This document shows positions 41,495-49,348 of a stretch of 64,000 bases of DNA, in pieces; positions within the stretch are counted from its first letter, which is position 1, and each line of letters opens with the position of its first letter. The translations under genes were made by a program, and so were the position numbers. This DNA is from Candidatus Flexicrinis affinis (lineage in GTDB: Bacteria; Chloroflexota; Anaerolineae; Aggregatilineales; Phototrophicaceae): positions 1,798,001 through 1,862,000 of the forward strand of contig JADJWE010000001.1 in NCBI GenBank assembly GCA_016716525.1, in the 5' to 3' direction. Under the pieces are notes generated by a model that worked only from the letters and a program-made list of their open reading frames with translations, searched no databases and had not been told where the DNA came from.

Positions 41495-42697
41495 ATGTCA
41501 GTCCGCACGATTTCCCTAAAGATCAGCGATGCAGAGCACATCAAACGCTGCGACAGCCTTACGCAGAAGATTCAGGAAGCCGGGTTAACCGGCGTCGTGC
41601 TGTTCGACGGCGACTACATCAAGTATTACACCGGGTTCGCGTTCATCCCGACCGAGCGGCCGATGGCGCTGGTGCTGAACAGCAAGGGCCAGCGTGGCAT
41701 GTTCGTACCACGGCTTGAACGTGAGCATGCGCAGGCCAACGCGCTGGTCGATGCGGTAGCCGATTATCCCGAGTATCCGAGCAAGGAACACCCGACGATC
41801 GCCCTCAATCGCCTCCTGCAGGAGCTGGGGGTCACGCAGAATTACGGCGCCGATACCGACGGATACCCGTGGATCTTCGGGTACCGGGGGCCGTCGCTCA
41901 GCGAAATGACCGGCAGCACGCCGAAACCAGTTCGCGCATGGGTCGAGGACCAGATGATGATCAAGTCCGCGGCGGAAATTAACCTGCTGCGCGAAAGCTG
42001 TGTGTGGGCCAACCTCGCCCACGTCCTGCTGCAGCGCTACACTCGCCCCGGCCTGACCGAAACGGATGTTGCCGACCGCGCAAGCGTCGAGGCGACCCGT
42101 ATGATGGCAGACGCCATCGGCCCGATCTGGCGCGGACAGTCCAGCTACTATGGCGGCGCGATGGCCGGGTATCGCGGGCAGATCGGGCGTAACGCGGCGA
42201 TCCCGCACGCGTTGGCGAACAACATCACGTTTCAGGTCGGCGACGTGCTCGTGACAGGCGCCAGCGCGCCGGTGTGGGGCTACGTCAGCGAGCTTGAACG
42301 CACAATGGTCATTGGTCCCGCCAGCGATGAGCAGAAAGTCATGTTCGACCACATGGTCGCGCTGCAAGACACGGCGCTGGAGGCGATCAAGCCCGGCGTG
42401 CCGTGCAGTGCCGTCGACGAAGCGGTGCGCGCCTACTACGACAAGCACGATCTGTGGCCATATTGGAAGCATCATGTGGGACACTGTATCGGCCTGCGTT
42501 ACCACGAGGGGCCATTCCTCGACATCGGCGATCACACCGTCATTCAGCCCGGCATGGTGTTCACGGTCGAGCCCGGCCTGTACAAGGCGGGATTAGGCGG
42601 CTTCCGTCACTCGGACACGGTGGTGGTCACTGACGACGGCGTCGAGAGCTTGACCTACTATCCGCGCGACCTCGAAAGCCTGACCATACTGGCCTGA
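41495..42697 (+). CDS. M24-family peptidase-fold protein, most metal ligands missing
   Basis: A 400-residue protein with the creatinase-like N-terminal domain (KISDAEHIKRCDSLTQKIQ, residues 9-27) and pita-bread C-terminal domain (from around residue 150). The usual metal ligands at GD-VV-IDxG and YxSDxxRT are GDVLVTGAS (Gly255 in place of Asp) and YVSELERT (Glu266 in place of Asp). The last Glu is Ser373 in FRHSDTVVV. Only the His (HCIGLRYHEGP, His330) and one Glu (Glu359 in FTVEPG) remain. This looks like creatinase- or ectoine-hydrolase-style metal-independent enzymes, or a pseudoenzyme, not a standard prolidase. ATG 41495 follows GAGGAG. It precedes the promoter of Liv cluster C. Confidence 0.82.
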   Translation: MSVRTISLKISDAEHIKRCDSLTQKIQEAGLTGVVLFDGDYIKYYTGFAFIPTERPMALVLNSKGQRGMFVPRLEREHAQANALVDAVADYPEYPSKEHPTIALNRLLQELGVTQNYGADTDGYPWIFGYRGPSLSEMTGSTPKPVRAWVEDQMMIKSAAEINLLRESCVWANLAHVLLQRYTRPGLTETDVADRASVEATRMMADAIGPIWRGQSSYYGGAMAGYRGQIGRNAAIPHALANNITFQVGDVLVTGASAPVWGYVSELERTMVIGPASDEQKVMFDHMVALQDTALEAIKPGVPCSAVDEAVRAYYDKHDLWPYWKHHVGHCIGLRYHEGPFLDIGDHTVIQPGMVFTVEPGLYKAGLGGFRHSDTVVVTDDGVESLTYYPRDLESLTILA

Positions 42698-42701
42698 CGC
42701 G

Positions 42702-42730
42702 TTGCAGGGGGTAGGAGCGCACGGTACACT
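42702..42730 (+). promoter_or_regulatory. Sigma-70-type promoter of Liv cluster C
   Basis: TTGCAG (42702-42707), exactly 17 bp, then TACACT (42725-42730). The predicted start is near 42737, 32 bp before the binding-protein ATG. It begins four bases after the M24 gene's stop. Confidence 0.5.
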
Positions 42731-42768
42731 CGACTGCAGCGCTTCTAGGAACTAGGGAGACCCGCGTC

Positions 42769-43968
42769 ATGTCACTCTTGCGTCGTGTTCTCGTCGTACT
42801 CTTGATCGTCGCATTGAGCGCCCCGATCGCGCTCGTGGCACAGGATGAAGAAGAACCTCAGATGGGGTTGTGGGAGGCATGCGCCGACCCTGCGAATCTT
42901 CCTGAAGTCGTCACGATCGGCGCGATCTTCGGCCAAAGCGGCAATATCTCGGTCTACGGCATTCCGCAGTCGCAGGCAGTCGCGCTTGCCGTAGAACAGA
43001 TCAACGAAGCAAACTACCTCGGTGAAGGCGTGACCCTCGAGGTCATCTACGAAGACTCTGCCGGCGCAAACGAGCAGGCCATCGCCGCGATGACCAAGTT
43101 GGTCGAGGAAGATGGCGTGGTTGCCGTGCTTGGCCCGACGCTGTCAAGCGAGGCGTTCAGCGCTGACCCGATCGCACAGGAAAACGGCGTGCCGGTCATG
43201 GGCGTCAGCAATACCGCCGGCGGCATCACCGACATGGGCGAGTTCGTCTTCCGTAACAGCTTGCCCGAAGCGTCGGTCATCCCCGGCACGATCGCGCAGG
43301 CTACCGAGGCGCTCGGGCTTGAGCAGGTCGCCGTGCTGTACGGCAACGATGACGACTTCACCATCAGCGGCTATGACGTGTTCGTCAGCGCGCTGGAAGA
43401 GAACGAGGTCGAAATCCTCGGCGAAGCCACGTTCGCCCGCGGCGACGTGGACTTCAACGCTCAGTTGACGCAGTTGGTCAGCCTCGAGCCGGATGCGCTG
43501 GTCGTGTCTGCGCTGGCGGCTGAAGCAACCCAAATCATCGTGCAGGCCCGCCAGCTCGGCTACGAGGGCCCGATTATCGGCGGCAACGGCTTCAACAGCC
43601 CGGCCGTTCTGACCAATGCCGGCGAGGCATCGGATGGTGTGATCGTCGGTGCGGCATGGAACATCGCCAGCCCCGAGGCGTTGAGCTCGCTGTTCTCGGA
43701 AGCGTACGAGGAAGCGTACGGCGCGCTGCCCGATCAGTTTGCAACACAGGCGTACACCGGCGCGTGGCTGATGGCGACGGCAATCCGCTGTGCAGACTCT
43801 GCCGAAAGCGCCGACGTTCGCGATGCGTTGGCAGGGATCACGGACTTCGCGAGCCCGCTCGGTATGTTCAGCTTTGACGAAGACCGCAATCCGGTTCACG
43901 ACCCGGTGGTGCAGATCGCACAGGGCGGCGCGTTCGCAGTGCTAGGCGCCGAGATGGCGGAAGAATAA
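42769..43968 (+). CDS. Liv-type ABC transporter substrate-binding protein (cluster C)
   Basis: A 399-residue exported binding protein. A signal peptide (residues 1-24) is followed by an unusual acidic, short insert (EDEEEPQMGLWEACADPANLPEV) and then VTIGAIFGQSGNISVYGIPQSQAVALAVEQINEAN, the family core, GPTLSSEAFSADPIAQENGVPVMGVSNTAGGI and FRNSLPEASVIPGTI. GGGAGA precedes the ATG. It heads cluster C with its own promoter and is separated from livH by a 12-bp-stem hairpin. Two Cys (ACADP, IRCADS) may form a disulfide. Confidence 0.88.
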   Translation: MSLLRRVLVVLLIVALSAPIALVAQDEEEPQMGLWEACADPANLPEVVTIGAIFGQSGNISVYGIPQSQAVALAVEQINEANYLGEGVTLEVIYEDSAGANEQAIAAMTKLVEEDGVVAVLGPTLSSEAFSADPIAQENGVPVMGVSNTAGGITDMGEFVFRNSLPEASVIPGTIAQATEALGLEQVAVLYGNDDDFTISGYDVFVSALEENEVEILGEATFARGDVDFNAQLTQLVSLEPDALVVSALAAEATQIIVQARQLGYEGPIIGGNGFNSPAVLTNAGEASDGVIVGAAWNIASPEALSSLFSEAYEEAYGALPDQFATQAYTGAWLMATAIRCADSAESADVRDALAGITDFASPLGMFSFDEDRNPVHDPVVQIAQGGAFAVLGAEMAEE

Positions 43969-43986
43969 CGGCAGCATAGGTTTTCG

Positions 43987-44025
43987 ACGGCCCGTGCCTG
44001 ATCCGCGCGATCCGGCACGGGCCGT
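43987..44025 (+). terminator. GC-rich hairpin between livK and livH of cluster C
   Basis: Perfect 12-bp arms ACGGCCCGTGCC (43987-43998) and GGCACGGGCCGT (44014-44025) around a loop that itself contains GATC...GATC. There is no T tract. It starts 18 bp after the binding-protein stop. Confidence 0.65.
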
Positions 44026-44049
44026 ATCGATGAATGCGAAATACAGCAA

Positions 44050-44955
44050 ATGGATAGCTTCCTTCAGCAGGTCGTGAACGCCGTTTCATTAGGCGCGATC
44101 TACAGCCTGTTCGCCCTCGGCTACGCGCTGGTGTTCAGTATCCTTGGCGTGCTCAACCTCGCGCACAGCGCCGTCTTCATGACCGGCGCGTTCTTTGGCC
44201 TGCTGCTGGTCGACAAACTCGATCAACCGCTCTGGATCGCCGCGCCGCTCGCAATGATCGCCGCTGGCGCGGTCAGCGTCCTGCTGGAGTTCGTGGCGTT
44301 CCGGCCCTTGCGGCGGCGGGGCGCCGCGCGCATGTCACAGCTCATCAGCAGCATCGGCGCGGCCCTGCTGATCGTCAACCTTGCGCAGCTGGCGTTCAAG
44401 CCGCTGTGGGGTGGTACCGAAGCGTACTTCCCGCAGGGGCTTGTACCCGATCAGCCCATCGTCATCGAGGCGCTGTCGCTGCGCATCGTCCCGATCCGCA
44501 TGATCATCCTCGTGATCGCGTTAGCGCTGGTGGTCGCGCTTCAGTATCTCGTGATGCGCACGCGCATCGGCCAGCAGATGCGGGCTGTCGCGTTTAATCA
44601 ACGGACGGCGGCGCTACTGGGGGTCAACGTCGGGCGGGTCTACGTTCTAACGTTCTTCCTCGCCGGCCTCCTCGGCGGCGCGGCAGGCATGCTGTACGGG
44701 TTAGTTTTCCTCAACGTCACGCCGTTCATCGGCGATGACGTGGCGCTGGTCGGCCTGACCGCGATTGTGCTTGGCGGATTGGGCAGTATCAACGGTGCTC
44801 TGGTCGGCGGATTTCTCGTCGCCGCGATCCAAACGTTCAGCATTGCGATTGGCGGAAGCAGCTACAAGAACGCGGTTGTCTTCGGCCTGCTGTTCGTGCT
44901 CTTGCTGGCACGGCCGCAAGGGTTGTTCGGCCAATCGGAAAGCACACGGGCATAA
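44050..44955 (+). CDS. Liv-type ABC transporter permease LivH (cluster C)
   Basis: A 301-residue permease with eight spans. NAVSLGAIYSLFALGYALVFSILGVLNLAHSAVFMTGAFFGLL (residues 9-51) is the LivH opening; TRIGQQMRAVAFNQRTAALLGVNVGRVY and ALVGLTAIVLGGLGSINGALVGG follow. The ribosome binding site is weak. It lies behind the hairpin at 43987, so its expression should be lower than that of the binding protein. Confidence 0.9.
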   Translation: MDSFLQQVVNAVSLGAIYSLFALGYALVFSILGVLNLAHSAVFMTGAFFGLLLVDKLDQPLWIAAPLAMIAAGAVSVLLEFVAFRPLRRRGAARMSQLISSIGAALLIVNLAQLAFKPLWGGTEAYFPQGLVPDQPIVIEALSLRIVPIRMIILVIALALVVALQYLVMRTRIGQQMRAVAFNQRTAALLGVNVGRVYVLTFFLAGLLGGAAGMLYGLVFLNVTPFIGDDVALVGLTAIVLGGLGSINGALVGGFLVAAIQTFSIAIGGSSYKNAVVFGLLFVLLLARPQGLFGQSESTRA

Positions 44956-44961
44956 GCCGTC

Positions 44962-45942
44962 ATGGACGCGCTCATTCAAGCCCTTGTCGATATCCTCAGA
45001 CCGCTCGGCATCACCGAGCCTGTGCTGCAGTTCATGCTGGTCAATGCCATCCTCGGCGTCAGCATCTACCTGACCTTGTATACCGGCATGTTTTCGCTCG
45101 CCAATGCCGGTTTCATGGCGATCGGCGCTTACGCAGGTGTCGCAGCCACGCAGTTTATTGAGCTGCCGCTGTGGCTCGGCCTGATCGTTGGCATGGCCGT
45201 CGCGGGTCTGATCAGCCTGCCGATCGGGCTGCCCGTGCTGCGGCTGAAAGACATCTACCTCGCCATCGCAACAATAGGCTTCGGCGAGGTCGTCATCATC
45301 CTGCTGCTCAACTTCGACGAGATCATCTCCTCAGTTGCCACGGCGCTACAAGGGGAGCGCGTGCGCATCCGGTTGTTGGAAGGCGCGCGCGGCATCAAGG
45401 GCATCCCCAAGAGCACCGAGACGTGGATGCTGTTTGCGTTTCTGGCCCTGTTGATGTTCTTGCTCTGGAGGCTGCACAAATCTCGGTTGGGCCGTGCCAT
45501 GGCCGCCATTCGCGAGGACGAACGCGCCGCCGCCAACATGGGTATCAACGTCGTCTATGTCAAGAACGTCGTGTTCGTGATGAGCGCCGTTGTCGCTGCG
45601 TCGGCAGGCGTGTTCAGCGCGCACCTCACGCGCATCATCTCTCCCGGCGCATACGGTTTCGACAAGGCGGTCGATATCCTGAGCTTCGCGGTGCTGGGCG
45701 GGACATCGACGTGGGTCGGCCCGATCGTCGGCGGACTGGCGATGGGCGCGCTGCCCGAAGTTCTGCGCTTTCTGAACGAACTTCGCGGTGTGTTTATTGG
45801 TCTGATTCTGCTGGGAGTGATCCTGTTTCTGCCCGGCGGGTTAGTCAACCCGGCCGGCGTACGCCTCCTTTTCCGGCGTGCACGCCGAGCGCTGCGCCGC
45901 CGCGCAGATGCGGCCGAAAGGTCGTCTCATGCTGCACCTTGA
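44962..45942 (+). CDS. Liv-type ABC transporter permease LivM (cluster C)
   Basis: A 326-residue permease. LYTGMFSLANAGFMAIGAYAGVAATQFI (residues 35-62), the coupling loop IREDERAAANMGINVVYVKNVVF and FAVLGGTSTWVGPIVGGLAMG are the LivM blocks; about eight spans. It starts six bases after livH. The very basic C-terminus (RRARRALRRRADAAERS) overlaps the livG start by 14 bp. Confidence 0.9.
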   Translation: MDALIQALVDILRPLGITEPVLQFMLVNAILGVSIYLTLYTGMFSLANAGFMAIGAYAGVAATQFIELPLWLGLIVGMAVAGLISLPIGLPVLRLKDIYLAIATIGFGEVVIILLLNFDEIISSVATALQGERVRIRLLEGARGIKGIPKSTETWMLFAFLALLMFLLWRLHKSRLGRAMAAIREDERAAANMGINVVYVKNVVFVMSAVVAASAGVFSAHLTRIISPGAYGFDKAVDILSFAVLGGTSTWVGPIVGGLAMGALPEVLRFLNELRGVFIGLILLGVILFLPGGLVNPAGVRLLFRRARRALRRRADAAERSSHAAP

Positions 45943-46696
45943 GGCGGTTACGCGACAGTTCGGCGGCCTGAAGGCGCTGGGCAATGTGAATCTCGACGTG
46001 TCAAAAGGTCGCATCGTCGGGTTGATTGGCCCGAACGGCGCGGGAAAGACCACGCTGATCAACTGCATCAGCGGGCTAGATCATCCGACTTCGGGCGTCA
46101 TCGAGTTCGAAGGCACGTCGATTCACAACGCCGAGCCGCATCACATTACCCGGCTGGGCATTGCCCGCACGTACCAGAACATCCGGCTCTTTGGCCGCAT
46201 GACCGCGCTCGAAAACCTGCTCATCGGCCAACATTCACGCGGGCACGGCAGCCTTGCCGGCGCCGTGATGTTCAGCCGCGCGTTTCGCGCGGAGGAGCGC
46301 GAGATGCGCGAGCGAGCGCGTGAACTCTTGGACCGCTTTGGCTTGCTGCCCGAAGCAAACACACATGCCGCTTCCCTACCTTATGGCGATCAGCGGCGGC
46401 TTGAACTGGCGCGCGCGATCGCGACGCAGCCCAAGCTGCTGCAGCTCGACGAGCCGACCGCCGGTATGAACCCGGTCGAGACCCACGCCCTTGGCGAGGC
46501 CATACTGACGCTTCGCGACGCGGGTCTGTCCATCCTCGTCGTCGAACACGACATGGCGTTTATCCATCAGGTGTGCGATGAGATCTACGTCTTGAACTTC
46601 GGCCAGATCATCGCGCATGGCACGCCGGCGGAAATCAAGGCCAACCCGGCCGTGATCGAAGCCTACCTCGGGAGCAGTGACGATGGCGCTGCTTGA
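45929..46696 (+). CDS. Liv-type ABC transporter ATP-binding protein LivG (cluster C)
   Basis: A 255-residue LivG-type ATPase. Walker A GPNGAGKTT (residues 34-42), LGIARTYQNIRLFGRMTALENLLIG, signature LPYGDQRRLELARAI and Walker B LLQLDEPTAGMNP (Gln before the Asp-Glu pair) are seen. The start is ATG 45929 because LHLEAVTRQFGG is the normal family opening; an in-frame GTG at 45878 lies in livM. It overlaps livM by 14 bp and livF by about 14 bp. Confidence 0.92.
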   Translation: MLHLEAVTRQFGGLKALGNVNLDVSKGRIVGLIGPNGAGKTTLINCISGLDHPTSGVIEFEGTSIHNAEPHHITRLGIARTYQNIRLFGRMTALENLLIGQHSRGHGSLAGAVMFSRAFRAEEREMRERARELLDRFGLLPEANTHAASLPYGDQRRLELARAIATQPKLLQLDEPTAGMNPVETHALGEAILTLRDAGLSILVVEHDMAFIHQVCDEIYVLNFGQIIAHGTPAEIKANPAVIEAYLGSSDDGAA

Positions 46697-47387
46697 GGTC
46701 TCGGACTTGTGGGTCAGCTACGGCATGATCGCCGCACTGCGCGGCGTGTCGTTCAAGCTCGAGGAGGGCCAGGTCGTCACATTGATCGGCGCGAACGGCG
46801 CGGGCAAGTCAACGACGCTCAACGCCCTCTCGGGACTGCTGCGCCCTTCGACCGGAAGCATCCGGTTCGAAGGCTCCGAACTGATCGGTCAACGGCCGGA
46901 CCGGATCGCCGCGATGGGCATGGTGCAGGTCCCTGAGGGGCGCCAGGTGATCGCCAACATGTCGGTCGCGGAGAACCTGACCGCCGGCGCACATGTGCGG
47001 CGCGATGGGCGCGCGGACGAGGAGTTGGCCGCGATCTATGCACGTTTTCCGCGCCTCAACGAGCGTCGAACGCAGAAGGCCGGGCTGCTCAGCGGCGGCG
47101 AACAGCAGATGCTGGCGGTCGGTCGCGCACTGATGATGCAGCCTACCCTCCTGATGATGGACGAACCGAGCATGGGCCTCGCGCCACTGCTTGTGAAAGA
47201 CGTGTTCCGCATCATCGCCGAGATCAAGGATCGAGGCATATCAATTCTCTTGGTGGAGCAGAACGCACGCCAGGCGCTGGCAATCGCCGATTACGCCTAT
47301 GTGCTGGAACGCGGCAAGGTCGTCGCCGAAGGCACAGCCGCCCAACTCAGCAATGACCCCGCGATTCTGGCCGCCTATCTGGGCTGA
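46683..47387 (+). CDS. Liv-type ABC transporter ATP-binding protein LivF (cluster C)
   Basis: A 234-residue LivF-type ATPase. Walker A GANGAGKST, the Q-loop GMVQVPEGRQVIANMSVAENL, signature LSGGEQQMLAVGRAL and Walker B LLMMDEPSMGLAP are intact. GGGAG is upstream of ATG 46683; a GTG two codons earlier (46677) is possible. It ends cluster C (K-H-M-G-F). The intergenic stretch to the convergent ABC exporter holds a GC hairpin. Confidence 0.92.
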   Translation: MALLEVSDLWVSYGMIAALRGVSFKLEEGQVVTLIGANGAGKSTTLNALSGLLRPSTGSIRFEGSELIGQRPDRIAAMGMVQVPEGRQVIANMSVAENLTAGAHVRRDGRADEELAAIYARFPRLNERRTQKAGLLSGGEQQMLAVGRALMMQPTLLMMDEPSMGLAPLLVKDVFRIIAEIKDRGISILLVEQNARQALAIADYAYVLERGKVVAEGTAAQLSNDPAILAAYLG

Positions 47388-47412
47388 CACGTGCACACTC
47401 GCCGCGAATCAC

Positions 47413-47443
47413 ACGGGGCGCGACCGCTTTGGCCGTGCCCCGT
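47413..47443. terminator. Hairpin between livF (C) and the convergent ABC exporter
   Basis: ACGGGGCGCG (47413-47422) pairs with CGTGCCCCGT (47434-47443) over ten positions with one G-U, loop ACCGCTTTGGC, followed by TGTTG on the plus strand. Probably a terminator of livF; the weak tail leaves doubt. Confidence 0.5.
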
Positions 47444-47504
47444 TGTTGCCCTGCCCTGCCGAGCGCTCTTCGGCGCAAAGTGCGCCGCATGTTCAGCGTC
47501 GCCG

Positions 47505-49328
47505 CTAGGCCACCATGTCCTTCGCCGACTCGATGTACTCGAGCGACTGGTGCCGGAAGTACGTGTTGTACAGCTCGGCGTAGTGACCGTCGTTCCCGAT
47601 CAGTTCGTCGTGCGTGCCCTGTTCGATGATCTCGCCCTTGCGCAGCACGATGATCCGGTCGGAGTTCTTGATCGTGCTCAGGCGGTGGGCGATCACGATA
47701 CTGGTGCGGCCCTTCATCACGGTGTCTAGCCCTTCCTGAATGAGCGCTTCAGTCAGCGGATCGACACTGGCGGTCGCCTCGTCGAGGATGAAGATGGCCG
47801 GATCTTGAAGCACAACGCGCGCCAAACACACGAGCTGCCGCTGCCCCATCGACAGCGCGCTGCCGCGTTCGCCGACTGGCGTATCCAGCCCTTGCGCCAG
47901 CACCGACAGCCAGTCGCCATTCGCAACCTGCATCGCTGCAGTTTCAACTTCTTCGTCCGTCGCGCTCGCGCGGCCGTAACGGATGTTCTCACGAACGGTA
48001 CCGTCGAACAGGAACGGCGTCTGCGTTACGATGCCCAACTTGCTGCGGTACGAGTCGAGGTTCACCGTGCGCAGGCTGATCCCGTCGACCGTGATGTCAC
48101 CCCCTTGGAACTCGTAGAAGCGTGCCACCAGCTTGCCAAGCGACGATTTGCCCGACCCCGTATGCCCGACCAGAGCCAACGACTCGCCCTGACGGATGTG
48201 CAGGTTGAAGTCCGACAGCACCGGCTGACCGTCCACATAGCCAAAGTCGAGGTTCTTGAACTCGATCTCGCCATTGATCCGGTCGAGCATGCGGTTCGCC
48301 GTCTGCACGACCTTCGGCTCGGCGTCGATCAGTGCGAAGACGCGCTCCCCTGCCGCCAGCCCAAGCTGGAATTGACTCCAGAACGACGCAATGCTCGTCA
48401 ACGGAAACCAGAACAGGGCCAGACCCTGAATGAACAGGTACCACTGCCCCGGCGTCAGCAGGTTCGGGCTGTCGATCGCGATGCGTCCGCCGAAGAACAC
48501 CAGCGCCGCCGTTCCGATGCCAGCCACCATGTTCAGGATCGGGAAGATGCTGCTGAACGTGTAGCCGGTGCGCAGGTTGATCCGGTAGCTGCGCGCGTTC
48601 ACGTCCAGAAAGTCGTCGTAGATCGCCTGCTCTTGACGGAACGCCTTCGCGATCCGAATGCCGCTGACCGTCTCTTGAATGTGTGACGAAACCTCGGCAT
48701 TCACACGGCGGCTCTGCGTGATCGTCGATCGTGCGATCTTTCGGAACGCCAGCGCAGTCACGACGATGAACGGGGCCAACGCCAGCGTGATCAGCGCCAT
48801 GGTCACGTTGACACTGAACAGGTAGCCGACGAGCAGCACGACCAGCAGGAACTGGCTCATCAAGTCGGTCACGAGACCGACAGTCTGGCTGAACTGCTGC
48901 GTGTCGCTGGTCACGCGGCTGACGATTTTCGCGCTCGGAAACTGGTCGTAGAACGACATATCGCGCTTGGTCACCGCGTCGAACGCATCCTCGCGCAGGC
49001 GCAGCGTGACGTTGCCGATGGCCGCTGCGCTCAGCCATTGGCGAAACGCATTGAACGTCCAGCCTAGAACGCCAAGCGCGGTCACAATCAGCATAAGCCG
49101 GATCAACACCTCGGGCGTCGGACTCGTCAGCCCCAGTTCGTCCAACCCGTTCGAGATGACGACTGGCAGCGCGGTGTTGACCAGCGACGTTAGGAAGATC
49201 GCAAGCGCCACGACTCCGATCCGCCAGCCTTCGGGACGAAAGTAAGCGAGGATGCGCCGCACGAGATCGCGGTCGGAGTATTGGCGGTCGTAGGCCTCGG
49301 CATCGAGGCCGTCCATGATGAAACCCAT
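47505..49328 (-). CDS. ABC exporter half, consensus ATP site subunit
   Basis: A 607-residue multidrug-type exporter half: six-span N-terminal membrane domain (residues 1-340) and a C-terminal ATPase. Walker A is GHTGSGKSS, Walker B IFILDEATASVDP keeps the catalytic Glu, but the signature is LSMGQ rather than LSGGQ. The partner gene 20 bp upstream has LSGGQ but Asp in place of the Walker-B Glu. In heterodimeric exporters (BmrCD, TM287/288) this pattern gives one consensus site and one degenerate site; the consensus site here uses this Walker A/B plus the partner's signature. AGGAGA precedes the ATG at 49328. Substrate: drugs, lipids or peptides, not determinable. Confidence 0.9.
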   Translation of the reverse strand: MGFIMDGLDAEAYDRQYSDRDLVRRILAYFRPEGWRIGVVALAIFLTSLVNTALPVVISNGLDELGLTSPTPEVLIRLMLIVTALGVLGWTFNAFRQWLSAAAIGNVTLRLREDAFDAVTKRDMSFYDQFPSAKIVSRVTSDTQQFSQTVGLVTDLMSQFLLVVLLVGYLFSVNVTMALITLALAPFIVVTALAFRKIARSTITQSRRVNAEVSSHIQETVSGIRIAKAFRQEQAIYDDFLDVNARSYRINLRTGYTFSSIFPILNMVAGIGTAALVFFGGRIAIDSPNLLTPGQWYLFIQGLALFWFPLTSIASFWSQFQLGLAAGERVFALIDAEPKVVQTANRMLDRINGEIEFKNLDFGYVDGQPVLSDFNLHIRQGESLALVGHTGSGKSSLGKLVARFYEFQGGDITVDGISLRTVNLDSYRSKLGIVTQTPFLFDGTVRENIRYGRASATDEEVETAAMQVANGDWLSVLAQGLDTPVGERGSALSMGQRQLVCLARVVLQDPAIFILDEATASVDPLTEALIQEGLDTVMKGRTSIVIAHRLSTIKNSDRIIVLRKGEIIEQGTHDELIGNDGHYAELYNTYFRHQSLEYIESAKDMVA

Positions 49329-49348
49329 TGTGGAGTTCTCCTAAGCGG

